From Pascua guehoae (lineage: Eukaryota; Basidiomycota; Tremellomycetes; Trichosporonales; Trichosporonaceae), in the NCBI GenBank assembly GCA_001600415.1, contig BCJX01000001.1, positions 2,861,532 to 2,925,531 on the forward strand: a DNA stretch of 64,000 nucleotides, in the 5' to 3' direction. The notes beneath the pieces were generated by a model. The model did no database searches. It was not told the DNA's origin and worked only from the letters and a program-made list of their open reading frames with translations. Each line of letters begins with the position of its first letter. Position 1 is the stretch's first letter. Of the stretch, positions 11,579 to 22,240 are shown piece by piece. The translations under genes and the position numbers were made by a program.

Positions 11579-13541
11579 GGTTGCCCTCGTACGTTGGAAC
11601 GGCGACGGGTAGCCTAGGTGAGTAGAGAGGACATGGGAGAGTCTTAAGGGTGATGGTCGGGGGAGGTGTGTGGCAGTTTGCAAACGCCACACGGCACCCC
11701 TCTAGAACCAGGAAGCGGCTGCCACCACACCACCAAGAAAGGGCAGAGCACAAGCCAGTCGGTGTCCTGTACCTGACAAAGTGCTACCAGTACCAGTGGC
11801 AGGCGGTACACCACGGGGATCCAACTCGGAGCGCTCCGAGCAGTGAGGTGCGAACGAGTCGGGGCCCATGGGCTTTGTAACCCTCAATAGATGTCATCTC
11901 CGACAAGACATCCGGTGTGGGGTTTCGAACGCCAACCACATATCCAATGGGACACCAAGCTAGTCTCGACGTATGTTTGGCACCTGCCTTGGGGAATGGA
12001 TCATGACCTTATCTCTTCCCCCATCCATCCTTGCCACATGCCGCACACAGTGTGAGGCATGACGGGGACGATCAAAGATCGACAGGCACATCGAGTCGTC
12101 TTGGCAAACAACCTCAGGTGGTCCATCTGTAATGGTCACATTTGGTAAACTATGGTGGGCAGACAGCACGCACGAGGTGGTGTTGGACCATGTTGGAGGG
12201 GCCATGTGCAAAAAGGTTGGAGGCGGATGGCAAATCCATGACGGCAATGACATATCAGGTGGTCACTCCACATGTGGGGTAAGTCGAGAAGCCGGCGGCA
12301 GTGGCAGTTGGCAGAAGCTGCTCCCCTCCCTATTGGTCAGCAAGGCGCCTCAGTCCAAGAGCGCCCATCTTGGGATCTGGGGGTGGGGGTGAGACACTGC
12401 GGCAGCGGAAAGCCAAGGTCTGATGTTGACACGCTTCGGAGATGCGGCGACTGGTGCCTGATGCATCCCAGGTGCTCGCCGTCCATTGCCGCTCGGAACC
12501 TTTTGCTGGATCGCAGGACGTCTTGGCCCACGTCCAACAGGAGGCGCGCACCAGGATGTAGGGAATATCGGCCGAAGAGGATGTTGCCAGCTGGGCGTGC
12601 CAGCAATGCGAGTTGTCCCTCAACGGCAAGAAAGTGGGCGTCCCCCTCCACCAGGAGAGGCACTAAGCACCCTGAAGAGCGGTGGGGAGAGGGTGGACAA
12701 CACGAGGATGGAATTGCAGTTTGTGGGTGGAGGCGGAGGAGAGCCAGGCGACGTAAATGGGACAGCGGCGGCAGGCAATGCGGAAGGCGGCGCAAGTTCG
12801 GATATTCTATTTATTACAGCAGTCCCTGCCGCGCCTTACCGCCAAGGAACCCCCGCAATGATGTCAGTCGGCAACCCAAACAGTGCACCCACAACCTGTT
12901 TTGCGGCCAAGCCAGCCCTGAGTCTGAATTGGGACTAGAGAAATGGGCAGGAAATGCGAGGACGTCCACACGTCCGTAAGTCCGTGCTGGCACCGAGAGC
13001 GGGCCAAGGGAAAACCTCGGGGTCGGATCTATTTTACTTCAGAGTGGCACGCCATGGCATCCCGACCTCTTCACCGCCCATAACCGACCACCTTGGCTCG
13101 ATCTGGAATAGCTCGACCAAGCTCGAGTCTCGTCGACCAACCGGCGGCAGAGAGTGGCACCTGTCCAGGTGTCATGTCCAGGTGTGTCGTTAGAGATGTG
13201 CGCAATCGTCCCCATAGACCCGCGCAGCCGGCGGTATCGGCAGGATTGCGATAGGGACAAAGGCAACGTGATCACGCCTGCCCCATTGCCGCCGGCAACT
13301 CGAGGGCCCTGGGAACGTCGAGATGCATCGCGAGAGTTTAATGGTGGTAGGCAGTCTGCCCATGGACAAATGTTGCTCCCATTCTGTCGTCAGGGGGTGA
13401 TGGCAGAAGTCTCCCCCACTTCTCTCGGTCCTTGACAGTGTTATAAAGGCCGCGGTCGTGTGCCCCACATCTCCCCCAGCTCCCCCTCATCTCTCTTCTC
13501 CAAACCCCTCACACGACCACCAGCTACAGCAACACTATACT
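11579..13541. other. Intergenic region, 2 kb
   Basis: No gene recognised. A T-arm-like stretch near 11924-11945 fails to fold into a tRNA. The last 100 bases before the sugar porter are C/T-rich with a possible TATA element (TTATAAAGG at 13440), a plausible promoter. Confidence 0.5.
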
Positions 13542-15637
13542 ATGGCCGGCGGAGCACACGTTGACCCCTCGGAGAGCGGCGGGTGGAAGGCGTATGTCGA
13601 CCCTGCCAACCGGCGCGCAATTATTTTCTGTCTCTTGATCGCTGCTGGTCCTGTGAGTACACGCGCAGAGCGTTGCACATTCCACATGGACATGGCTGAC
13701 GCAACCTTAGCTCCTCTACGGCTATGGTATGTTACTTGCCCTCGACGTTGAAGGGCTATTACTGACAAGCCAGACGGCACATACTTTACGAGTATTCTTG
13801 CCGAGAACGCCTTTAGTAAGTTCGGGTGTAAGGTGCTCTCCGAAGGCAATGCTAACACGTCCACAGAGCGCGACTATGGCACTCTTCAGGCCGACGGCAC
13901 CTACATGTACTCGTCGCAAAACCAGAGTCTGTGGACAAGTATCATTGTGCGTAAGCGCGCGAGTGGCGCTCGTATTTTTAATGCTGACGGCGATCACAGC
14001 AAGCCGGCGAGTTCTTTGGCTCGTTCTTTGCCGGATTTATCGGCGACTGGGGAGGCCGCAAGGGTGCCATCTGGGCGGCCATTGCACTCGTCTCTCTCGG
14101 TGTCCTCATCCAGGCCGTCCATGCCCACTCCATTACCCTCACTATTGGCCGTCTTGTCATCGGCTTCGGTGTCGGTATCATCTCCAACGCGTGAGTGGCA
14201 GTGCTAAGAGTCGATCACAACGAGTTTTCGCTGACAATGCAGTGTCCCTCTGTACCTGTCTGAGATTCCTCCTGCCTCGGTCCGCGGCGGCATGGTCTCC
14301 AGCTGGCAACTCATGCTCGCTATCGGCCAGGTCGTGGGTGCGTGTGTCGGATGGCGCTCCGAGCAGATCAGCAGCCACTGGGCATACCGCATCCCCATGA
14401 TTTGTAACTTTGCGTTTGTCATCATGATCGCCGGCAGCTTGTTCATTATTCCCGAGTCTCGTAAGTAAAAACAGCTTGCACTTTTCAACCTCGTGCTCAC
14501 TCATTTTCACAGCGCGCTGGCTCTTGTACAAGGGCAGGGAGGAAAAGGCGCACAAAGCCCTCGAAAAGGTCCACGGCCACCACGAACACAGCGAGCGCAA
14601 CCTCCAAGAGAGCTGGACCCAGCTCAACAAGTCGCGCGACGAGGAGCTGTCTGGAGGCAACATTGAGTCCAAGTGGAGCGACCTCATCTGTGAGTACCGT
14701 TGAGAATTATCAAAGAATAACGTTTCTGACATGCCCAGTCGACCCGGTCGAGCGCAAGAAGGCGTGTGCCTGTATCGGTATTCTTCTGAGCCAGCAGATC
14801 AGTGGCGTCCAGTTTATTTTCAGCTACACGACAACCTTTTTCCAGCTCGTCGGTATCGAGGACGCGTTCACTATCACCATTGTCGTCGACTGCATCGAGG
14901 TGTTTGGTGTCATTTGTGCATTCTTCATTGTCGACCGCTTTGGCCGCCGCCCCCTCCTCCTTTGGTCTGCCTTTGCCATGATGATCTGTCTCCTCATCGT
15001 CGGGTGCCTTGGCGTGAGTAAAGAGCAACAACCTTCCTGGGGGCCAATAATTAACATTTACAGGCTGTTGCTGGCTGGAAGGACTTTACGCAGTACTATG
15101 CCGACCACCAGACCGTCGCACGCTGCGTCGCCGCCTTCATCTGCCTCTACGTCTTCTTCTGTAAGCTACTTCTAACAAGGGTATTAGAATTATAAACTGA
15201 CCATCCCAGTCAACCTCGTGTGGGGACCACTCGCGTGGGCCGTCGCTTCCGAAGTCGCAACCGGTCGCAACCGCCAGAAGATGATGTCGGTCGGCACCAT
15301 GTGCTTCTGGATCGGTGCGTGGGCCACGACTTTTACCCTCCCCTACTTGTTCAACCAGGACCAAGCCGGCCTCGGTCCCATGATCGGCTTCATCTACGGC
15401 TTTGGCGCCTTCCTCTCCATCGTGTTTGTCTACTTTAAGATTCCCGAGACCAAGGGGCGTACCCTCGAGGAGATCAACCTCATGTGGCTCGAAAAGGTCC
15501 CCATCCGCAAGTGGAAGCAGTACGCCATGAGCCCCGGCGAGGTCGTCGACGCCAACGAAAAGGGTATTCAGAGCTCTCAGCACTACGACTTTGAGCAGGC
15601 GTCGGTTGACAAGCCCAGGAGTATCCATATCAACTAG
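13542..15637 (+). CDS. MFS sugar porter
   Basis: A complete sugar transporter of about 520 residues over ten exons. Start MAGGAHVDPSESGGWKAYVD is followed by helix 1 ending LLYGYDGTYF. Family landmarks are GDWGGRKGAIW (loop 2-3), YLSEIPPASVRGGMVSSWQL, PESPRWLLYKGREEKAHK, LLSQQISGVQFIFSY, VDRFGRRPLLLWSAF and PETKGRTLEEINLMW near the C-terminus. It should import a hexose or disaccharide across the plasma membrane with protons; the sugar cannot be told. The cytoplasmic tail is about 50 residues and ends SIHIN. Introns are 40-60 nt with GTAAGT/GTGAGT-type donors. It is not a close copy of the permease at the left edge, which belongs to the alpha-glucoside branch. Confidence 0.88.
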
Positions 15638-16242
15638 GCTTTGGACCACACAGTCTAAGTACCTCTTCACGATTCTCTCCTCTCACATATACAAGCCCAT
15701 AACGTCGGTAGTGTAAAACGTAGTTGAACTCCCCTTTTAGTTGCCATAAATGAATGCCCTCAAACGGGATTTGGAATATATTTAACATGAGCAGACGTAA
15801 CATGGGTGGGCGGCAGCGCACTGAGAATGGAAAGAAGACAAACAGAGATACCAAGACGATACCGAGATGGTAAGGGACAGTTAGGCTCGTGAGTATCGCT
15901 GGTGTCGAAATGTGTCAGAGATACCCAGGCGAATCTCCTCAACAATGCCGGGTTATGATCCCATTGCAGGTATCATACTTGGACTGGGTCCTCATTCAGG
16001 TCAGGAAACGGTCAGGAAACCACCTTTGACACGGAAATAGTGGCAGTGGATCGTTGCCTTGTGGTCTCTGCCGGATCTTGGACACTCAGTCGACGCGGGT
16101 TGGACTGTCACTCTGTCCTCGTAGTCAAACAAACACGGTTCGCAGGTTCATGACGTGTGTACTATCTTTGACTGGGAGAAGGGCTATTTCAAGACTATTT
16201 TACTTCACTGTCCATTCTTTCGTGTCCGCTCAGCACACGACA
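15638..16242. other. Convergent intergenic region
   Basis: Lies between the 3' ends of the sugar porter and the multicopper oxidase. No reading frame or RNA is supported. Confidence 0.5.
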
Positions 16243-18956
16243 CTAGGCAACACCGCCGTCAAACCCGGCGGCAGAGGCCTGGCTCTTGAGCGAATTAACC
16301 TGGTCGGGCGGGGCCAGGAGTGCGCCCTGGTTCTCTGCCGAATCGAGCGGGTTGGAGCCTCCATTGACGCTGACGGTCGGCGCGACAAAGCCGCTTTCCG
16401 ACCACGCGGACGCTGCATTTCCGGTAATCGTGGCGTATTGCTGCTCGCCCAGAGTGACGAGAGGCGGCGAGACTGTGGGTCCCGGGGCGTCGGTCAGTGA
16501 GGCCGGGAGCGAGGTTGTCCCCGACGCAGTTACTGTGCCTTGGATGAGGACCCAGGATGTGGGGCCGAGCGAAAAGTACGGGCCGGTGGCGGGCGCCTGG
16601 CGCCTGTGGACTGTCGGCGTGGGAGGGGGCGGGGTCGTGGCGCGGGCGAAGGGCGGGGCTGCAGGGAGGGCACGGCGGGCTGGGCCAATCTCGGTCGGGT
16701 CGAGGCCGTCACAGAGGGCTTCCCATTGTGGGGGGCGGGGGAAGGTGCGGACAACGTCGGGGCGTACAATGACCAGACCGAGCTTGCCGAGCGCGAGGTG
16801 CCAGCCAATGTGGCAGTGGATCGGCCACACGCCGGGCGTGTCGGTGATGATCCGGAGGACGGCCCAGCTCTGGGACGGAATGGTGAGCGTGTCCCGCCGG
16901 AGGGGGTTGGCGAGGTTGAGCTTAGTGTTCTTATAATCCTCCTCGGTGAGGACGCCCTTGCCGCGAGCGAGGATGAAGAACGGGCGCCCGTGCAGGTGGA
17001 ACGGGTGGGAAATGCCATCGTCGAGCTGGTTGAGAATCAGGTCGGCTGCGCCAGTCCCATTCAGCCACCTGATCGGCACCGCAGACGTGTTGAGCGGCTT
17101 GTCGTCCATGACACGCCGCAGGATCGGGTCGTTGATATAGTTTATAAACGGGACCAGCGAGGAACTGTTGTCCCCAAACGCCAGTCCACTGTACCACTTG
17201 CCATGGCCGTCCATAAACGTGCCCGCCATGTTGTCAAAGCGCTCCACGGTAAACACATTCTGCGGTACCGTCTCGGGCTCGAGAGGCGAGATTGTATAGT
17301 CGTTTTGCATGTCCCCGCACGTGTTGTTCATGGGGTTGCGCAGGTCGGGCCACGGCTGGGATTTAGGCAGAGCCGTCGACCCCGTCCAAATGCGGTCGTC
17401 CGGGTCCGTGTACCGAAGAATAGCGTGTCCGATCATGCGGTACCCTCCAAAGACACAATCTCAAAGTCAGCGCATCACTCTCTCTACCTGAAAGCTTACC
17501 AGCTGCGACCGACGCGCGAATCCAGAATGAGCTAAAGACTGAGGACAGTCAGCACCGTATATCCAAGTGGAGGATAGACTTACTGGCACCCTGGTTGAGG
17601 TGCACAATAACCGAGTAGCGTTGCCCGGGGTCAATGATGAGCTCGTGTGTAAAGATGGGCTCGATGGGGGTGTCGTCCACCTCGACGACCTTGAGGACGT
17701 GCTGGTCAATCGAGACACGCAGCTGGGCTGACGGTATCAGCGCCGTTGAGGGGTTACTATCTACCGTGGGCACCGGGATTAATGACGCGGAACCGAGTCC
17801 TGGAACCGAGCTTGGACCGGATTTCATTCGGCGTCGTGAGTGCGCAGGTCGTACCTGGCTGCGCGCGACTGCAGTTGGCTTGCCCGACGCCATTGATGAG
17901 CACCGAGTCGGGCATGGGTGGGATATTGTGCCCCTTGTACCCTTCGTCCCAATTGTGGAGTCGCTCGGCAATGAGCTGGGCCTGGTCAAACATGTGGTCT
18001 GCGACGTAGAGGACGCGCTCGTCGTCAAAGTCGCCATCGGGACCTTTCTTGAGTGGGTCGTTTCGCGAGTGGATCACAATGCCACCGTAGACGCCGTCGG
18101 CCATCGTATTGTCTAAGGTCAGCTTTGGAGATCGGGGATGGTGCCAGGTTAGGCCGACGAGAACACATTGACGGCTCAATGTGTGGTGGAGGGGAGGAAA
18201 TATATACTCACCATAGTGCGAGTGATACCAAAACGTGCCAAACTCCTCCTCGAGCCTAAAGTCGTACGTGAACGTCTGCCCAGGCTGGATCGCACACTGC
18301 GAAATACCAGGCACGCCGTCCATGTGGTTTGTGTTATTCTGCCGAATCCCGTGCCAGTGGATGGACTGGGGGTAGTCGAGGCTGTTTTTCACCGTGACGA
18401 CAATCCGGTCGCCCTGCCACGCCTCGATGAGCGGGCCGGGAAACTGGTTGTTGATCACCGTCATCCGCCGGAGAACACCATCAGGTGCACCTGCAGCGTA
18501 GGCAATTTCCCACTCGAAGAAGCGGTCCTGCGGCGCCTGGGGGGTCAGGCTGCCCATGGCGGCTGTAAATGCGGCGTCGTTGGCCGACATGGTCTGCGCG
18601 GGGATCGGGGGCTGCGGGTACGACCATATCGAGGTGGTCACGTGCGTGGGGGGCGAGGGAGGGTTGGACGTCGCGGCACCATTGGGGGCGGTGGTTACGG
18701 ATCCATCGGGAGCTGTGGTAATTGTCGCATTGACCGCCGTGGCCGCAGACGAGCTGCCCGAGTTGGCTGGTGTCGCGGTGCCAGTGGTGATTGATGGGGC
18801 AGCCGACGTGACCGGGGAGCCCGAGGGAGTGGCCGCGCGGGAAGATGCAGCTGAATTGCTTGGGGTGTTTGCAGCTGCCGTCGAGCTACCCGAGGGCATC
18901 TGTGCGGCGGCCAGCGTCGCTAGCATAAAAAGATTGATGGCGAAAAGGCCCATCAT
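16243..18956 (-). CDS. Secreted multicopper oxidase (laccase-like)
   Basis: Oxidises phenolic or metal substrates with reduction of oxygen to water; likely extracellular. A signal peptide (MMGLFAINLFMLATLAAAQ) is followed by about 90 residues rich in S, T, A and P. All four copper-ligand motifs are present: HWHGIRQ, GTFWYHSHYD, HPFHLHGRPFF and HCHIGWHLALGKLG. The residue ten past the cysteine, normally the T1 axial position, is lysine. Exons join through short introns, for example at HSHY/DNTMADGVYGG, and in the middle at INPGAHG/QLRVSIDQHVL. The C-terminal extension of about 130 residues after the last copper motif is low complexity. No FTR1 permease gene adjoins it, so a Fet3 role is not supported. 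Start at 18956 is the first ATG before the signal peptide; the longer frame uses no ATG. Confidence 0.88.
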
Positions 18957-19182
18957 GTTGATGGTTCTCTCGACAAGTTTGCCAGTTTGTCTTGGAAAAT
19001 TAATTCTACAACGCACTGCCTTGCAATGGTTGAGGGCGAGGTGCAATGAAGCGGATGAGGTTGGGAGAATTCGCCACTGGGACAAGGTCAGCGACCCCTT
19101 TTTATACCTTTGGCTTCTATACCTTTTCCAACTGCCTCTGGGCGGCCAAGCTCTGGAAGACCGCTAGGCGGGCACGCAGGTT

Positions 19183-19366
19183 GGTCTGCCTTGCTACAGG
19201 TGACCGTCCACCTATCGGTGCCGAAACTCAAATGCCGCTCGAGTCACCTTTAGAATGCACAATTCTAGACCCCTAGGTCGTACCCAGACTGGTCTGCCTT
19301 GCGTCAGGCGACCGTCGAGCGCCCACTATCGAAGGAAATTGTCGCTAGAGTCACCTTCAGAATGCC
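19183..19366. repeat. Imperfect direct repeat, two copies
   Basis: Copy 1 (19183-19260) and copy 2 (19291-19366) begin with GGTCTGCCTTG and both contain a GACCGTC block, CGA, then a shared AGTCACCTT-AGAATGC end. Copies are roughly 75 bases and diverged. They lie upstream of the multicopper oxidase. Confidence 0.6.
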
Positions 19367-20340
19367 CATCTCGGCTCCCGCCACTTTGTGTTTGCCGCCT
19401 TCCCTTTTCCTACTCGTAGAATATCGCCTGGTGTTCGGCAGTGCCAACGCGTATGCGCTCAGCAGTACACGTCTAAATTTTCCAGGAGTTCGTAACGAAG
19501 GCAACTGCCGCACAAGCAATATTGCGCACATCCCGGGACACCATCACCGCTCCCCTGGGTCAGGTGGTAACGTATAGTCCGCGACCGGGCGCGGCTTCAG
19601 TGTTTCCAGACGATGCAAACAGTCCAATGGTGGTAGGTACCTTTGCAAGACGGCATCAGCTGATCACCCAGGACTGTCCCGTGGAGCTGTCGTCGCGTCG
19701 AGGGATGCTTTGTTGACGCACCTGCGGGATTTTGCTCCTGGCGACCCGACGAAAACATCGCACTTGTGCTGGGTAGTTGTGCTTAAAGCAGGACGACCCG
19801 ATGACGAAGTCCCCTGGCACGCGGGCAGGCCAGACGCGCATTGCACTGCGAAACACCCCACCCCCGACCCCCAGAGAAGCTTATTGCCGGTATGCATCAC
19901 GTCCCGAAAAGGTATGGCGCACCCAAGGAGCTGGGTCCAGCGACCAACGCGCGGGACGCCCCGGTAGTCAAGGCGGGCAGGAACGACGCGCCGTCCCTGT
20001 AATCTCGGGAAAGCATGGGGGTCGTGCGAAATCGGGGGATTGGGGTGAAGGGACACATACGCACCAGGGCCAGTAACAGGGTAGGTATTAGTCGTTTCAC
20101 ACAGTTCTCAGTCACTACTGTATGCGCAGCATCAAGACTGTCGCGGGTGATTTCGTTTCAGTTCAATTCGGGCTATTTTGGGCGTTCGACTTGACCTGCC
20201 CAATGTATAGTTAGGTTTGCCTATCGCAGCTCGCGTGGAGTGTATTCCCAGCCCTTGGCTATTGTTTAGTTGTGGTCAACGTCAGCTTTGCAACGAAGAA
20301 AGAGTGTACAGTATTGCAACGGGGTTGTGAGTGAGAGTGG

Positions 20341-20411
20341 CGACAGAGTGGGGCAAGTGGCAAAAGTGGCAAAGTGGCGGAAAGTGGCAAAGGCGGTGCA
20401 AAGCGGCCAAG
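20341..20411 (+). repeat. Short GTGGCAAA-rich tandem tract
   Basis: The unit AGTGGCAAA recurs about five times with variants (GTGGCAAAAG, GTGGCGGAAA). A similar tract lies at 60913-60950 inside the amino-acid permease gene. Confidence 0.5.
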
Positions 20412-21458
20412 TCTCCAAGATGCCGAGCCCGCGTCGTCGCTGTTTATTATTACCACCATGTGACAAACGAAGTTGCCGGCATTGGGTTTGTCCCCGTATG
20501 CCGCGGGCCATGGCAAACATGTGGCCGCAGTTTGCAGGGATCGCCCAGAGGAGCGTGCTGAAGAGCTCGTGTCCTCTGCGCTCCCTTCGAAAGAGCCGTC
20601 TGCGCCGGGTACTTCTCCAAGGACATTTCGAGGCCGAAGGGGTCCATGGGTAGTGAGTTAAACCTGAGTCGGCTCTGTGCCGTTCACATCGGAGGGCAGC
20701 CCAAAACTATCGCTGGACGAGTCCTGAGTCGAGCCCAGGAAATGGCAAGGCACCAAGAACCCGCTTTACCGACTGAGGCACGCCAGACGCGGTGGTGTCG
20801 AAGATGCCGCGGCGCGTGCGTGAGCGTGCTTTGTGCGGGAAATATGTGATGACGACGTGAAGGTCCATGGGTGGGGACAGACGAGGACGGGCGCGGACGG
20901 TGAGGTCCATCACGGCAGTGTTGCGCGATGTGAAACTACTGTATTTGATTAAGCCACGAACCAGCCCGGTTGTGATTCCTAGTCCATACCAGAGCTGCAG
21001 ACGCCGCCGCGGACGCGGTCTTGAATCCATGTCCGTTGTCAATGTCCGTACAGAACAGCTGGACGGGAATGACGTGCCTGCCCGGATGCAAAGCATACCA
21101 CGGAACCTCTGTGGATTGAACCTTGTTTGAGAATTAAATGTCGTTTGGGGTGGTGCACGTGAGCGTCTATAGTGACCCTTGGATACGTCCCTATCCTTTG
21201 GGAAGCTCACGTGCCATGGCCGGCGGCCTTGACGCACGCTACGGTGCGGCGTTTCCACTCGGCGCAGCTGCGCAGGCGCCCATCTTCGTCCACAAGACAG
21301 CCCAGGTACCCATCTTCGTGCACCAGGCAGTCCTCGCGGGTTCCTGAGAACGGCTCAAACGAGTTAGATGGAGGGAGCGGGAGCACCGCCTCATTGCTAG
21401 CAGATAGCGGGGACATCTCTGCTCCGCTGGGATTAGATGTTCGGAAGCCGTTCTGGGT

Positions 21459-21692
21459 TTAGACCTTTGCAATAGGTTTGTCTTCGCCAAAGAGGTCCCA
21501 CAAAGGCACGCCAAACTTGGCGCTAATGTGGCGCGCGTCACAGTGCGCGTCGTACACCTCGTCATACGCCTCGTTGGGCCAAGGTCCGCAAAAGTCGGAA
21601 AGGTCGATGGGCACGGTGCTGTTGAACGTCGGAGGCGCGGGCGCGGCAGTGGCAAGGGTACAGGTGCGGTCGGAAAGCGTCGAGACTGCCAT
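21459..21692 (-). CDS. Small hypothetical protein
   Basis: An open frame of 77 residues starting MAVSTLSDRTCTLATAAPA and ending GEDKPIAKV. Codon third positions are mostly G or C, as in neighbouring genes, and the segment DFCGPWPNEAYDEVYDAHC looks protein-like. The frame stays open upstream to an ATG at 21785, giving a 108-residue alternative. It lies head-to-head with the initiator tRNA gene, 123 bases away. I recognise no family; it could also be the last exon of a larger decayed gene. Confidence 0.35.
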   Translation of the reverse strand: MAVSTLSDRTCTLATAAPAPPTFNSTVPIDLSDFCGPWPNEAYDEVYDAHCDARHISAKFGVPLWDLFGEDKPIAKV

Positions 21693-21815
21693 TGTGGCCA
21701 AGGGTGCACACCAGACAAGCCGTGGGAATCGTCCACACGATCGAGCACAGACGTCATCGTGCAACTCAGACCTCATCCTCGTCATTACCTCCTGGCAGTC
21801 TCAAAGAACAGTTGG

Positions 21816-21897
21816 ATCGCTATGGCCAAGTGGGACGGCGCCAGGCTCATATTAGTATGATACCTGGAGATCGCAGGATCGAAACCTGCTGGCGATA
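21816..21897 (+). tRNA. Initiator tRNA-Met (CAU) with 10-nt intron
   Basis: Acceptor ATCGCTA pairs with TGGCGAT, giving the A1:U72 pair expected of eukaryotic initiators. The T arm is GCAGG-ATCGAAA-CCTGC, so positions 54 and 60 are A, the hallmark of eukaryotic initiator tRNA. The D region TGGCCAAGTGG is a good A box. Anticodon stem CCAGG/CCTGG closes a loop CTCATA with anticodon CAT, interrupted by a 10-nt intron (21852-21861). The discriminator A is 21897 and an 11-T terminator follows. The anticodon stem has A29:U41 in place of one of the three G:C pairs usual in initiators. Confidence 0.88.
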
Positions 21898-21902
21898 CTT
21901 CG

Positions 21903-21913
21903 TTTTTTTTTTT
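21903..21913 (+). terminator. Pol III terminator of initiator tRNA
   Basis: Eleven consecutive T residues, five bases after the tRNA end. Confidence 0.8.
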
Positions 21914-22240
21914 ACCTCGCTAGTTAGAGGGCCACATCGTAAAGTGAGGGCATCAACGCTGTTAATGGTCTCAAGGCACCCTTGGCCGCCACACGCGCCA
22001 CAGATCATTGTCGTTGTTGTGAATAAGCAATGCGTGTGTCTCTGCATCGGTCTTCGATTATAGGGAGGGGCGAAGGTAGTTTGTCATTGGATCCCTCTAC
22101 CCAGACTTGATTGAGAAGGGGGGCAAAGTTGTGCGGGCCCACGCAAAATCTATTGCCTCGCGGCGAAAGTTGACGAATGAACCCGTAGATGTCTTGCCTC
22201 CGTCGTTGTTCGATCACGCGGCGGCGGCAGAGTAGCGCAC

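Larger units (their letters stand above)
18957..21458. other. Intergenic region, 2.5 kb
   Basis: Holds the multicopper oxidase promoter, an imperfect direct repeat at 19183-19366 and a short GTGGCAAA-rich tract at 20341-20411. No gene is supported: open frames at 19700-21260 have random codon use. Confidence 0.45.

Noticed and set aside
11915..12000. Possible minus-strand tRNA (GCGTTCGAAACCCC)
   Set aside because: No acceptor or anticodon stem could be formed.
16540..17535. 331-codon plus-strand frame opposite the multicopper oxidase
   Set aside because: Shadow; the opposite strand has all copper-binding motifs.
18957..22240. Iron-uptake cluster next to the multicopper oxidase
   Set aside because: No FTR1 permease or ferric reductase is present on either side.
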